Below are positions 45,415 through 54,464 of a stretch of 64,000 nt of DNA, in pieces. The DNA comes from Actinomyces haliotis. GTDB taxonomy: Bacteria; Actinomycetota; Actinomycetes; Actinomycetales; Actinomycetaceae. The notes below the pieces were generated by a model that searched no databases, was not told the origin of the DNA, and saw only the letters and a list, made by a program, of their open reading frames with translations. Position 1 is the stretch's first letter. Each line of letters starts with the position of its first letter. The stretch is from positions 23,040-87,039 of the forward strand of contig NZ_JACWNA010000018.1 of the NCBI RefSeq assembly GCF_015355765.1. The letters are read 5' to 3'. Made by a program: the position numbers and the translations under genes.

Positions 45415-46433
45415 TGGCCCACCTGCTCGTAGCGGACGCCGCCGCCGGGGCGGCGCACGCTCACGACGGCGCCGGCCAGGCGGTCGCGCAGCGCCGCGGC
45501 GACCTCCTCGGCGCGCGCTCCCGAGGTGATGACCTTGACGTTGGGGCCGGCGTCGATGGTGACCCAGGCGGGCAGGCCCTCCTCGCGCAGGGCGGTGACG
45601 GCGTGGATCGCCTCGACGGTGCCGGGAAGCCAGTAGACGATGGCGGGACGCGCTGCGACCATCGTCGCGTGCATACCCAGGGCGTTGCCCTCGGCGACGG
45701 CGCCCAGGCGGGGCAGGTCGCGGGCCTCGACGGCGGCGAGGGCCTCCTCGAGGTCGGCGGCCGAGGCCTCCACCCAGGCCGGGTAGAGCGGCGAGGTCGT
45801 CATGGTGGCCTGCATGGCCTTGGAGGAGGAGATCGACTTGCAACCGGTCTCCAGGGTGATGACGACCATGGCGAGGTCGATGTCGTCGGCGCCCGGGACG
45901 GCCTCGGCGTAGCTCGTCGCGTCGTCGGTACCCGCGTGCCAGAGCGCCAGGCCCCCGAAGACGGAGCGGGTCGCCGAGCCGGAGCCGCGGCGGGCGAGGC
46001 GGGACAGGTCGGCGTCGTCGAGCTCGAGACCGGCCGCGCGGGACGCGGCGGCGGCGAGGGCCGCGAAGCCGGCGGCTGAGGAGGCCAGGCCCGCGGCGAG
46101 CGGGACGGTCGAGACGGAGGAGACGGTGGCGCGCTCGGTGACGCCGGCGCGCTCGCGGACGAGGTCCATGAAGCGCACGACCCGGTCCCGGGCGGTGCCC
46201 CAGGGCACGGAGCCGTTGATGAGGACGACGTCCTCGCCGTCGGCCCCGCCGTCGAAGGCGACCGTGGTGCGGGTCCGGGTGCCGCCGAGCGTGAGCGACA
46301 GGCTCGACGTCGTCGGGACCTGGTTGGCCGGATCGGCCTTGCCCCAGTACTTGATGAGCGCGATGTTGGAGTTGGCGCTCGCCGTGGCCGTGGCGACGTG
46401 GTCGGTGACGACGGGGGAGGGGGACAGGGTCAC
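45411..46433 (-). CDS. mvaD: Diphosphomevalonate decarboxylase
   Basis: A 340-residue GHMP-fold enzyme converting diphosphomevalonate to IPP with ATP and loss of CO2. The signature NIALIKYWGK (23-32), the GLASSAAGFAAL phosphate loop, RRGSGSATRS and WVTIDAGPNVKV are all present. The GTG overlaps the mvaK1 stop (GTGA). Confidence 0.95.
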   Translation of the reverse strand: MTLSPSPVVTDHVATATASANSNIALIKYWGKADPANQVPTTSSLSLTLGGTRTRTTVAFDGGADGEDVVLINGSVPWGTARDRVVRFMDLVRERAGVTERATVSSVSTVPLAAGLASSAAGFAALAAAASRAAGLELDDADLSRLARRGSGSATRSVFGGLALWHAGTDDATSYAEAVPGADDIDLAMVVITLETGCKSISSSKAMQATMTTSPLYPAWVEASAADLEEALAAVEARDLPRLGAVAEGNALGMHATMVAARPAIVYWLPGTVEAIHAVTALREEGLPAWVTIDAGPNVKVITSGARAEEVAAALRDRLAGAVVSVRRPGGGVRYEQVGQ

Positions 46434-47389
46434 TCGGAGGCCTCGCTCGTGCGCATCTGGTAGGTCCAGGTCTGGGCGGCGCCGGCGTCGAGGAGGGCGC
46501 AGCGGATCGCTTCGGCGTCGGTGTCGGTTGCGGCGAGCGCGATGACGCAGCCGCCCAGGCCGCCGCCGCTGAGCTTGGCGCCCAGGGCCCCGGCGTCGCG
46601 GGCCGCCTGGGTGAGCCCGTCGAGGACGGGCACGGAGATGCCGAGCTCGGCGAGCACGTCGTGGGCGTCGTCCATGGCGGCCCCGAGCGCGGCGGCGTCC
46701 CCGGCGTCGAGGGCGTCGATGGCCACCTGGGTGAGCTCGCCGAGGCGGTTGATCCGCGGGCCGATCGTGTCCGGGGCGGCCTCATAGCGTGCGCGCAGCT
46801 CGGCGACGGCGTCGCGCGTGGAGCCGTGGATCCCGGAGTCGGCGATGACGAGGGTGCCGCCGACGTGCTGCGAGAGCGCCCGCATCTCGCCGGACTGGAA
46901 GCGGATCGGGAGGTCGGAGGTGGTCGTGGCGGCGTCGAGCCCGGAGGGGCGCACGTGGGCGACCTGCTCGGCGAGGTTGGTGAGGGCCAGGACCTCGGTG
47001 TCCGTCGCCTCACGGTCGTAGGCGTCGAGCACGGCCCGGATGATCGCGCCGGCGGAGGCGGCCGAGGAGCCGAGCCCGCGCTCGTGCGGGAAGTCCGAGA
47101 AGGTCTCGATGGCGAAGCACTGGTCCAGCCCGCCGGTGAACTCGCGGGCGGCCTCGAAGGCGCGCACGACGGGGGCGAAGCGCGGCCCGGCCCCGGACAG
47201 GGGGCCGTCGTAGTCGAGGGAGCGGAGCGTCGAGGGGCCGTCGATCGGGGTGACCGAGGCGCGCATCTTGAGGTCGTGAAGAGGGAAGGCGACGGCGGCG
47301 TGGCCGTACACCACGGAGTGCTCGCCGATGAGGATGGTCTTGGCCCACGTTCGGCCGTGCCCGACCCGGGCGGCAGGATGCCGTTCCAT
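46430..47389 (-). CDS. mvaK1: Mevalonate kinase
   Basis: A 319-residue GHMP kinase, first gene of the coupled operon. Motifs: KTILIGEHSVVYGHAAVAFPL, GLGSSAASAGAII, RPSGLDAATTTSDLP and AKLSGGGLGGCVIAL. A GGAAGG ribosome site precedes the ATG. With the next three genes it turns mevalonate into IPP/DMAPP. Confidence 0.95.
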   Translation of the reverse strand: MERHPAARVGHGRTWAKTILIGEHSVVYGHAAVAFPLHDLKMRASVTPIDGPSTLRSLDYDGPLSGAGPRFAPVVRAFEAAREFTGGLDQCFAIETFSDFPHERGLGSSAASAGAIIRAVLDAYDREATDTEVLALTNLAEQVAHVRPSGLDAATTTSDLPIRFQSGEMRALSQHVGGTLVIADSGIHGSTRDAVAELRARYEAAPDTIGPRINRLGELTQVAIDALDAGDAAALGAAMDDAHDVLAELGISVPVLDGLTQAARDAGALGAKLSGGGLGGCVIALAATDTDAEAIRCALLDAGAAQTWTYQMRTSEASE

Positions 47390-47620
47390 ACTGCCTTCCT
47401 GCTCGCCGGTGTCCCTGAGTGCTCCCCGAGACCCGGAAACCGCCGTCAGAGGGTGCAGTCGAGGGTAACGGGCCGTTCATCCGCGTGCAAGGCGGCGCAC
47501 TCGTCCGGGAGGCTGCTGGGTGCGTGGCGACGTCGCCGTGCTCATGGGCGGCGGCCGACTCGTGCGCGAGCGGCGCGGGGGAGTCCTCCCCGCTCGCGTA
47601 CCGGGATCGGCGGGCCCGCC

Positions 47621-48235
47621 GTGTGGCACGGTGTCCGCAAGTCCTCCCAGCCTGCCCCTGCTCAGCCCCTGCCGGGTCCCGCCTCCCTGCCGGCGCTCTC
47701 GCTGCCGCGCCGTCCCCTGCGCTCCGCCTTCCAGGTCCTCGGCTCCTTCGGCTTCGTCCTCGTCGGGGTGGTCCTCATCGCTCAGGGGAGCCTGTGGAGC
47801 ATCCTCATCGGGAGCCTCGCCGTCGTGGTCTTCGGCTTCTTCGGGATCGTCGGGATCCGGCTGCTCGCCCGCCCCGCCCTCGCCGTCGACGACGCAGGGA
47901 TCCACGACTCGACCTCCGGCCTGTCGATCGGCTTCATCCCCTGGGAGCAGGCCCTCGGCTTCCGCCCGACGTCGTACACCGTCGCCTCGGTGACCAATGA
48001 CCTCGTCGCGGTGGTCTGGGCCGATGAGCGCTGGCCCTGGGCGCACATGGGACGCCTCGCCCTGCGCAGCAACCAGGCGAACCGGAGCCTCGGCGTCCCG
48101 CCCGCGCCGCTGAGCGCGGACCTGCTCAAGGTTGACGGGCCCACGCTCACCCTCGTGCTCCTCGAGCAGCGGCGCCTGCGCCGCCCCGAGCTGCCCGAGG
48201 CTCCGGGCATGCCCCCGACGGCCCCGCTCGCCTGA
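47621..48235 (+). CDS. STM3941-like membrane protein
   Basis: A 204-residue protein with two adjacent transmembrane helices (about 36-57 and 60-83), then a PH-like beta-rich domain with DDAGIHDSTSGLSIGFIPWEQ, as in the STM3941 family of unknown function. The C-terminus is Pro-rich. The start is uncertain: GTG 47621 lacks a clear ribosome site, and the reading frame is open far upstream through the mvaK1 region. It is divergent from mvaK1. Confidence 0.7.
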   Translation: MWHGVRKSSQPAPAQPLPGPASLPALSLPRRPLRSAFQVLGSFGFVLVGVVLIAQGSLWSILIGSLAVVVFGFFGIVGIRLLARPALAVDDAGIHDSTSGLSIGFIPWEQALGFRPTSYTVASVTNDLVAVVWADERWPWAHMGRLALRSNQANRSLGVPPAPLSADLLKVDGPTLTLVLLEQRRLRRPELPEAPGMPPTAPLA

Positions 48236-48278
48236 GCCCGCGGAGCCCCGAACCTCGCCGCGAACGGCCCCGCCGGTC

Positions 48279-49046
48279 TCACCAGGGCAGGACGCCGTAG
48301 CCGCCGTCCCCGTCGCCCTCACGTGTCCAGACGTGCCTGTAGAGCGCGCCGCTCGGCCCGTCGTCGGGCAGCGTCGCGAGGTGCACGATCGGCTCCGCGT
48401 CCCTCTCGACGGGCCGGATGCCACGGTGCGACGTGAGGTCCGTGTCCGTGAGGCCGGGGTTCGCCGCGTTGACCCTGATGGGCGTCTCGGCGAGCTCGCG
48501 CTCGTCCTGCGCCCTGAGCATGTTGACCGCCGCCTTCGACGAGGGGTACTGCGCGACGGGCTGGGTGCTGCTGATGGGGGAGGCGTCGCTCGTCGTGCAG
48601 GCCACGGAGCCGACCTCGGACGAGACGTTGACGATCCTCGCCGCCCGCGCTCGCCGCAGCAGGTGCAGGAACGCGTTCGTCACGCGCACGATCCCGAAGA
48701 CGTTGGTCTCGTACACGGCGTGCATGTCGGCGAGGTCGGTCTCGCTCGGCAGGATGCGGGTACGCGTGGACGAGAAGATGCCGGCGTTGTTGACGAACGC
48801 GTCGAGACGGTCCGTGAGGCCGGCCACGAGCTCCGCGGCACGGGCCACGGAGGCGTCGTCCGAGACGTCGAGCTGGGCCGCCTGGGCGTTGATGCCCTGT
48901 TCGACGAGACCCGTCGCCGCGCCCCGGCCGCGCTCCAGGGCCCGCGTCCCGAGCAGGACCCGGTAACCGCGCGCCCCGAGCCGTCTGGCCGTCTCGAGGC
49001 CGATGCCCCGGTTCGCGCCGGTGAGGAGTGCCACGCCCCGTGTCAT
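48279..49046 (-). CDS. Short-chain dehydrogenase/reductase
   Basis: A 255-residue classical SDR: TGANRGIG cofactor motif near the N-terminus, NNAGIF, catalytic Ser in IVNVSSEVGS and YPSSK. The C-terminal part, NPGLTDTDLTSHRG and a Trp-rich end, resembles carbonyl-reductase-like SDRs. The substrate is unknown. It is divergent from proS and convergent with the STM3941-like gene. The ATG at 49046 is placed by the Rossmann N-terminus. Confidence 0.9.
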   Translation of the reverse strand: MTRGVALLTGANRGIGLETARRLGARGYRVLLGTRALERGRGAATGLVEQGINAQAAQLDVSDDASVARAAELVAGLTDRLDAFVNNAGIFSSTRTRILPSETDLADMHAVYETNVFGIVRVTNAFLHLLRRARAARIVNVSSEVGSVACTTSDASPISSTQPVAQYPSSKAAVNMLRAQDERELAETPIRVNAANPGLTDTDLTSHRGIRPVERDAEPIVHLATLPDDGPSGALYRHVWTREGDGDGGYGVLPW

Positions 49047-49088
49047 GGGGCGAGGCCGGACCGAGCGGGGCAGGTCCGCGCCGTCACG

Positions 49089-49094
49089 TAGGAT
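49089..49094 (+). promoter_or_regulatory. Leaderless -10 candidate for proS
   Basis: TAGGAT ends 6 bases before the GTG at 49101. The AGGA inside it could alternatively act as a weak ribosome site. Confidence 0.45.
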
Positions 49095-49100
49095 CGGCGC

Positions 49101-50948
49101 GTGCTTGAGCGAATGTCCACCGCCTTCATCCGTACCCTCCGCGAGGACCCGGCCGACGCCGAGGTCGACAGCCACAAGCTGCTCGTCCGCGCCGCCTACA
49201 TCCGCCGCACCGCGCCCGGCATCTACACCTGGCTGCCGCTGGGGCTGAACGTGCTGCGCAAGGTCGAGGGCATCGTCCGTGAGGAGATGAACCGCATGGG
49301 CGGCCAGGAGGTCCGCTTCCCGGCCCTCCTGCCGGCCGAGCCCTACAAGGCGACGGACCGCTGGGACGAGTACGGCCCGACGCTCTTCAAGCTCCAGGAC
49401 CGCAAGGGCAACGACTACCTCCTCGCCCCGACGCACGAGGAGATGTTCACGCTCCTCGCCAAGGACATGTTCTCCTCGTACAAGGACCTGCCCGCCTCGA
49501 TCTACCAGATCCAGACGAAGTACCGTGACGAGGCCCGCCCGCGCGCCGGCGTCATCCGCGGCCGCGAGTTCATCATGAAGGACTCCTACTCCTTCGACGT
49601 CGACGACGCCGGCCTCGAGGCCTCCTACCAGCGGCACCGGGACGCCTACGAGCGCATCTTCACCCGGATGGGCCTGGAGTACGTGCCCGTCAACGCCATG
49701 GCGGGCGCCATGGGCGGCTCCCACTCCGAGGAGTTCCTCCACCCCTCGCCCATCGGCGAGGACACCTTCGTGCGCTCCGACGGCGGCTTCGCGGCCAACG
49801 CCGAGGCGGTCACGACCGTCGCCCCGGAGCCGGTCGACGCCTCCGACGAGCCCGCCGCCCGCGTCGTCGACACCCCCGACGCCCCCACCATCGACTCGCT
49901 CGTCGACCTCCTCAACAACGAGTACCCGCGCGAGGACGGCCGGGCCTGGACCGCCGCCGACACGCTCAAGAACGTCGTCGTCGCCCTCACCCATCCGGAC
50001 GGCTCCCGCGAGCTCCTCGTCGTCGGCCTCCCCGGTGACCGGGAGGTGGACATGAAGCGCCTCGAGGCGGCCGTCGCCCCTGCCGAGGTCGAGATGGCCG
50101 CCGACGCCGACTTCGAGAAGCACCCCGAGCTCGTCCGCGGCTACATCGGCCCCGCCGCCATCGGCCCCAACTCCGAGCTGCGCCGCGTCGAGAAGGGCGA
50201 GGACGGCAGCGAGGTCCTCACCGGCTCGGTCCGCTACCTCCTCGACCCGCGCGTCGTCGACGGCACCAGCTGGGTCACCGGCGCCAACGCCGTCAAGAAG
50301 CACGTCCTCCACCTCGTCAAGGGCCGCGACTTCGAGGCCGACGGCACCGTCGAGGCCGCCGAGGTCCGCGAGGGCGACCCCGCCCCCGACGGCTCCGGTC
50401 CGCTCCGGCTGGCCCGCGGCATCGAGATCGGGCACATCTTCGCCCTCGGTCGCAAGTACGCCGAGGCCCTCGGCTTCACCGTCCTCGACGAGAACGGCAA
50501 GGCCCGCGTCGTCACGATGGGCTCCTACGGAATCGGCGTGACCCGCGCGCTCGCGGCCCTCGCCGAGGAGTACCACGACGAGCACGGCCTGGCGTGGCCG
50601 ATCCAGGTGGCGCCCTTCCACGTCCAGGTCCTCGCGACCGGTAAGGACGAGGCCGTCTTCGAGGCGGCAAGGGCCCTGGCCGGCCAGCTCGACGAGGTCG
50701 GCTACGAGGTCCTCTACGACGACCGCCGCAAGGTCTCCGCGGGCGTCAAGTTCGCCGACTCCGAGCTGCTCGGCGTGCCCTTCACGGTCGTCGTCGGCCG
50801 CGACCTCGCCAAGGAGGGCACGATCGAGATCCGCGACCGCCGCTCCGGCGAGCGCCGCAGCGTGCCCGTCGACGACGGCGCCGCGGAGGTCTCCGCGGCC
50901 GTCGAGGAGGCCCTCGCGGCCGCCCCGACCGCCGACGACGTGGCCTGA
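49101..50948 (+). CDS. proS: Prolyl-tRNA synthetase (bacterial type)
   Basis: A 615-residue class II synthetase of the bacterial form with the editing insertion. Motif 1 lies around [18 protein letters not shown], motif 2 in [24 protein letters not shown] and motif 3 in [14 protein letters not shown]. The YbaK-like editing domain spans about 245-395, and the anticodon-binding domain is C-terminal. GTG 49101 is preferred; ATG 49113 would remove four residues. Confidence 0.96.
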   Translation: MLERMSTAFIRTLREDPADAEVDSHKLLVRAAYIRRTAPGIYTWLPLGLNVLRKVEGIVREEMNRMGGQEVRFPALLPAEPYKATDRWDEYGPTLFKLQDRKGNDYLLAPTHEEMFTLLAKDMFSSYKDLPASIYQIQTKYRDEARPRAGVIRGREFIMKDSYSFDVDDAGLEASYQRHRDAYERIFTRMGLEYVPVNAMAGAMGGSHSEEFLHPSPIGEDTFVRSDGGFAANAEAVTTVAPEPVDASDEPAARVVDTPDAPTIDSLVDLLNNEYPREDGRAWTAADTLKNVVVALTHPDGSRELLVVGLPGDREVDMKRLEAAVAPAEVEMAADADFEKHPELVRGYIGPAAIGPNSELRRVEKGEDGSEVLTGSVRYLLDPRVVDGTSWVTGANAVKKHVLHLVKGRDFEADGTVEAAEVREGDPAPDGSGPLRLARGIEIGHIFALGRKYAEALGFTVLDENGKARVVTMGSYGIGVTRALAALAEEYHDEHGLAWPIQVAPFHVQVLATGKDEAVFEAARALAGQLDEVGYEVLYDDRRKVSAGVKFADSELLGVPFTVVVGRDLAKEGTIEIRDRRSGERRSVPVDDGAAEVSAAVEEALAAAPTADDVA

Positions 50949-50978
50949 GCCCTCAGGCGGTCGCGACACGCAGCACGG

Positions 50979-51020
50979 CGCCCGCGCTCCGGCAGTGACT
51001 CACTGATCGGGGCGCGGGCG
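50979..51020. terminator. Hairpin between proS and DUF4439 gene
   Basis: CGCCCGCGC at 50979-50987 and GCGCGGGCG at 51012-51020 can pair across a 24-base loop containing AGTGACTCACT. It lies between convergent genes and may be a weak two-way terminator. Confidence 0.35.
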
Positions 51021-51064
51021 TCGTCGCGCTCCCGGTGCGCTGCCGCCCCGCGCGCTCCCTGCGG

Positions 51065-52201
51065 TCAGTGCGAGGGGGAGGCCGCCGGCGCCGGTGCGCT
51101 GGACGCCGTCGTTGCTGTCGGGGACGCCGTCCCTGTCGCGGACGCCGTCGCGCCGTCCGTCCAACCTGGCAGCGCGGGGGTGCTCGCGCCCCACGCCGCG
51201 GCGCGCTCCGCGGCGTCGACCGCCGCGTCGAGCGCCGTCTCACGGGCCTTGCCGGAGTCCGACCCGATCCCCGCGACCTCGGCGTCGACGACGTCGGTCC
51301 AGGCCTGGCGCGCCCACGTGACGTCGGCGCTCGCACCATCGACCGCGGCGGGCCCGGCGTAGGCGGCCAGGCGCGTGTCCGCGCCGCCGAGGGCCACCGA
51401 TGCGGTGACCACGTCGCCGGCCGCCTTCGAGTCGGCGACGGCGCGCGTGCGGTCGTCACCCGACGTCCGCGCGGCGACCTCCTCCATGGCGTAGCGGGCG
51501 GCGTCGTAGGTCAGGAGGCGCTCGCCCGAGAGCGCCTCGGTCATCGAGGACGCGTCACGGGGCGCGGCGACGACGGCCTTGTCGTGAGGAAAGAGGGCCG
51601 CCAGCGCGGCCGACCACGAGACCGTGATCGACGCGTACAGGGAGGCGGCGTCGGCGTCGGTCGCGGCCAGTGCCGCCTTGCGCGCCCGGCCCACGCCCTG
51701 CTCGAGGGCGTCCACGAGCTCGGCGGTCCCTGAGCCGACGCTCGCCGTGGCGACGGGCGTCGCCGTCGGGTATCCCTTCGGAGGGGCACTCGCCCAGGGC
51801 TCCCACACGCCCCCGAGGGCCTGGCCCTGCTCCTCGGCCGCCTTCGCGAGAGCAGCCGCCCGGCTCCGCACGTCGTCGTCCGCCGCGCCGCCGCCGTCCG
51901 CCACGGAGGAGGCCTCCGAGGAGATGAGGACCGCGTCCCTCGCGAGCGCCTCGCGCGTCGACTCCGCCTGGGACATCGTGGGCAGCGCGTCAGGGGCGCT
52001 CGACCCGACCCTGAGTGAGCAGCCGCCCGTCGCGACGAGAAGCGCCGCCAGCCCGATCGCCCCCGTCCGCCGTACGAGCTCGGCACGACGGCCGGCTCGC
52101 GCCTTCCCGCTCAGTGAACGAGGGCGGGGCTCCGCACCCTCGCGCGCTGCTGAGGCGGGGGCGGCGCCGGACTCGGGCTCCGTGCTGTCGAAGGGGTGCA
52201 C
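51065..52201 (-). CDS. DUF4439 ferritin-like lipoprotein
   Basis: A 378-residue predicted lipoprotein: a long basic N-terminus, hydrophobic segment and lipobox LVATGGC at about 56-62. The C-terminal half (about 240-345) is the helical, Ala-rich DUF4439 domain with a ferritin-like four-helix layout. A Ser/Thr/Ala tail ends the protein. The function is unknown. The domain occurs next to proS and rimP in other actinobacteria, as here. The GTG at 52201 has no clear ribosome site, but GAGGAT ends 6 bases upstream. Confidence 0.75.
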   Translation of the reverse strand: MHPFDSTEPESGAAPASAAREGAEPRPRSLSGKARAGRRAELVRRTGAIGLAALLVATGGCSLRVGSSAPDALPTMSQAESTREALARDAVLISSEASSVADGGGAADDDVRSRAAALAKAAEEQGQALGGVWEPWASAPPKGYPTATPVATASVGSGTAELVDALEQGVGRARKAALAATDADAASLYASITVSWSAALAALFPHDKAVVAAPRDASSMTEALSGERLLTYDAARYAMEEVAARTSGDDRTRAVADSKAAGDVVTASVALGGADTRLAAYAGPAAVDGASADVTWARQAWTDVVDAEVAGIGSDSGKARETALDAAVDAAERAAAWGASTPALPGWTDGATASATGTASPTATTASSAPAPAASPSH

Positions 52202-52207
52202 GTCCCG

Positions 52208-52213
52208 ATCCTC
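52208..52213 (-). promoter_or_regulatory. Leaderless -10 candidate for DUF4439 gene
   Basis: GAGGAT on the - strand, 6 bases before the GTG. It overlaps the divergent rimP promoter region. Confidence 0.35.
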
Positions 52214-52223
52214 GCACGCCGGG

Positions 52224-52229
52224 TACCAT
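52224..52229 (+). promoter_or_regulatory. Candidate rimP-nusA promoter -10
   Basis: TACCAT 40 bases before rimP in the 67-base divergent gap. Confidence 0.35.
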
Positions 52230-52268
52230 GACCCCGACCGACCACGCCCACGACCGGGAGGAAGCCCC

Positions 52269-52739
52269 ATGGCGAAGAACGCGAAGGCCGCGGACGCGCT
52301 CGAGAGCACGCTCACCGCCCTGCTCGCTCCCGTCGTCGAGGACGCCGGGGCTCACCTCGAGCGCGTCGAGACGACGCGCGCCGGGAAGTACTCGACGGTC
52401 CGCGCCGTCGTCGACCTCTCGGACGGCCCGGGCGACCTCGACCTCGACCCCCTCGGCGAGATCACCCAGGCCGTCTCCGACGCGCTGGACGAGGCCGACC
52501 CGGTCAAGGGCCAGTACACCCTCGAGGTCTCCACGCCCGGCGCCGAGCGCCCGCTCGCCACTCCGCGCGAGTTCCGCCGCGCCGTCGGCCACGACGCCGA
52601 GGTCACCACCGCCGACGGCACCGTCACCGGCACCGTCGAGGACGCGGGGGAGGACTCCTTCACGCTCGTCGTCGACGGCGAGCCGCGCACCGTCGCCGTC
52701 GCCGACGTCGAGAGCGCGCGGATGGTCGTCGTCCTCTGA
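52269..52739 (+). CDS. rimP: Ribosome maturation factor RimP
   Basis: A 156-residue 30S assembly factor. The N-terminal domain has LLAPVVEDAGAHLERVE and VRAVVDLSDGPGDLDLDPLGEITQAVSDALDE; YTLEVSTPGAERPL marks the domain junction, followed by a C-terminal SH3-like barrel. The ATG follows GGAGGAAG. It begins the rimP-nusA-ylxR-infB set. Confidence 0.95.
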   Translation: MAKNAKAADALESTLTALLAPVVEDAGAHLERVETTRAGKYSTVRAVVDLSDGPGDLDLDPLGEITQAVSDALDEADPVKGQYTLEVSTPGAERPLATPREFRRAVGHDAEVTTADGTVTGTVEDAGEDSFTLVVDGEPRTVAVADVESARMVVVL

Positions 52740-52854
52740 CCCGCCGGCGCGCCCGACCACGACGGCGCGCCCCACCACCACCGACTCACGGGCCGTCACG
52801 CACGGTCCGGCGGGCCCCACCGCCCGCCCACCTCACCGGAGGAGAGAGGAACCC

Positions 52855-53901
52855 ATGGACATCAACATGCCGGAGCTGCGAGGCGCCGCGAGCGAGCTGG
52901 GCATCGACCTGGACGCCCTCCTGCCCGCCATCGAGGACGCCATCCTCGGCGCCTACTCGAAGATCCCCGGCGCCATCCGGGGTGCCCACGTCGAGATCGA
53001 CCGCAAGTCGGGCCACATGACGGTTCTCGCGCCCGAGGTCGACGACGACGACCAGCCCACCGGCGAGTACTTCGACGACACCCCGGACGACTTCGGCCGC
53101 ATCGCCCAGGCCACCGCCCGCTCCGTCATCGTCCAGCGCATCCAGGACCGCCGCGACTTCGAGGTCCTCGGCACCTTCAAGGACAAGACCGGCGAGCTCA
53201 TCTCCGGCACCGTCCAGCAGGGCCGTGACCCCCGCATCGTCTACGTGAGCCTCGACGAGGAGCACGAGGGCATCATGCCGCCGCACGAGCAGGTTCCCGG
53301 CGAGCGCTACCGTCACGGCGACCGCGTCCGCGCCTTCGTCATCGAGATCTCCCGCGGCCTCAAGGGCGCCCAGATCATCCTCTCGCGCACCCACCCCGGT
53401 CTGGTCAAGAAGCTCTTCGAGCGCGAGGTCCCCGAGATCGCCTCCGGCGACGTCGAGATCGTCTCCATCGCGCGCGAGGCCGGGCACCGCACCAAGATGG
53501 CCGTCCGCTCGCGCCAGCGCGGCGTCAACGCGAAGGGCGCCTGCATCGGCCCGATGGGTCAGCGCGTCCGCGCGGTCATGGCCGAGCTCGGCGGCGAGAA
53601 GATCGACATCGTCGACTACTCCGACGAGCCGGCGCGCTTCGTCGCCAACGCGCTGTCCCCGGCCCGCGTCTCCTCCGTGACGATCCTCGACGCCGAGGAG
53701 AAGGTCGCCCGCGCCGTCGTGCCGGACTTCCAGCTCTCCCTCGCCATCGGCAAGGAGGGGCAGAACGCCCGCCTCGCCGCGCGGCTGACCGGCTGGAAGA
53801 TCGATATCCACGCCGACGCCGAGTCCGGCGAGGTCGCCCCCGGGCGCGGCTCCCGCGCCGACGACGTGACAGGTCCCTCAGACCTCGGCCAGGAGGCCTG
53901 A
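52855..53901 (+). CDS. nusA: Transcription termination/antitermination factor NusA
   Basis: A 348-residue RNA-polymerase-binding factor. N-terminal domain (1-125), S1 domain (about 130-200, ending PPHEQVPGE), KH1 ([25 protein letters not shown]) and KH2 ([21 protein letters not shown]) are present. The C-terminal acidic repeats of E. coli NusA are absent, as usual in actinobacteria. A GGAGGAGAGAGG ribosome site precedes the ATG. Confidence 0.96.
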   Translation: MDINMPELRGAASELGIDLDALLPAIEDAILGAYSKIPGAIRGAHVEIDRKSGHMTVLAPEVDDDDQPTGEYFDDTPDDFGRIAQATARSVIVQRIQDRRDFEVLGTFKDKTGELISGTVQQGRDPRIVYVSLDEEHEGIMPPHEQVPGERYRHGDRVRAFVIEISRGLKGAQIILSRTHPGLVKKLFEREVPEIASGDVEIVSIAREAGHRTKMAVRSRQRGVNAKGACIGPMGQRVRAVMAELGGEKIDIVDYSDEPARFVANALSPARVSSVTILDAEEKVARAVVPDFQLSLAIGKEGQNARLAARLTGWKIDIHADAESGEVAPGRGSRADDVTGPSDLGQEA

Positions 53902-53914
53902 GCAGCGTCTCGGC

Positions 53915-53920
53915 TAGACT
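53915..53920 (+). promoter_or_regulatory. Candidate ylxR-infB promoter -10
   Basis: TAGACT just after nusA, the same hexamer found before mvaE. Confidence 0.45.
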
Positions 53921-54038
53921 CTGACAGGACCCTCGTAGGTCCGGCGTCCCTCCGGACGCCCGGCGCGCCCAGGCGCGCCTGGCGCAGGAGCAGCCGGACC
54001 GCGCGGTGGACGAGCAGCGAGCGGAAGGACACGGCCGG

Positions 54039-54317
54039 GTGGCAACCACCTCACACGTGCCCGAGCGCACCTGCGTCGGCTGCCGCGGCAGGGCGCCACG
54101 GGCGCAGCTGCTGCGCCTGGTAGTGACGCGGGGCGGCGCGCTCACCGTCGACGCCCGGGCAGTCGAGCCCGGACGCGGCGCCTGGATCCACGCGGATCCC
54201 GAGTGCCTCGCCCTCGCCGAGCGCAGGAACGCCTTCGGGCGCGCCCTGCGCGTGAGCGGATCGCCGGATGCGACCCCCGTGAGGCAGTGGCTCGACCGCG
54301 AGACGGGCGGGTCATGA
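54039..54317 (+). CDS. ylxR: YlxR family RNA-binding/nucleoid protein
   Basis: A 92-residue YlxR (DUF448) protein with the [21 protein letters not shown] motif and a basic surface; family members bind RNA or act as nucleoid-associated regulators. GTG 54039 is preferred since GGAAGGA lies 10 bases upstream; GTG 54006 would add eleven charged residues. It occupies its normal place between nusA and infB. Confidence 0.9.
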   Translation: MATTSHVPERTCVGCRGRAPRAQLLRLVVTRGGALTVDARAVEPGRGAWIHADPECLALAERRNAFGRALRVSGSPDATPVRQWLDRETGGS

Positions 54318-54423
54318 CCCCACGACACCGGCCCCTGACGGGGCCGGCACGACCGATTAAGAAGGCGGGTAGGAAGCCGATGGGCACCCGATGAGTACCC
54401 AGCGATGAGCTGCCTCTACTAGC

Positions 54424-54447
54424 GCCCGTCCCTGTTCGGGGACGGGC
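54424..54447 (+). terminator. Hairpin in infB leader
   Basis: GCCCGTCCC-TGTTC-GGGACGGGC is a perfect 9-bp stem ending 17 bases before the infB start, just ahead of the AGGAGAAAA ribosome site. It may be an attenuator, or a leader structure that affects infB translation. Confidence 0.5.
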
Positions 54448-54464
54448 AACCGGACAGGAGAAAA

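Noticed and set aside
46661..47620. Upstream extension of the STM3941-like protein frame
   Set aside because: It runs opposite mvaK1 and shows shadow composition; the family begins near the two helices, so a start around 47621 was used.
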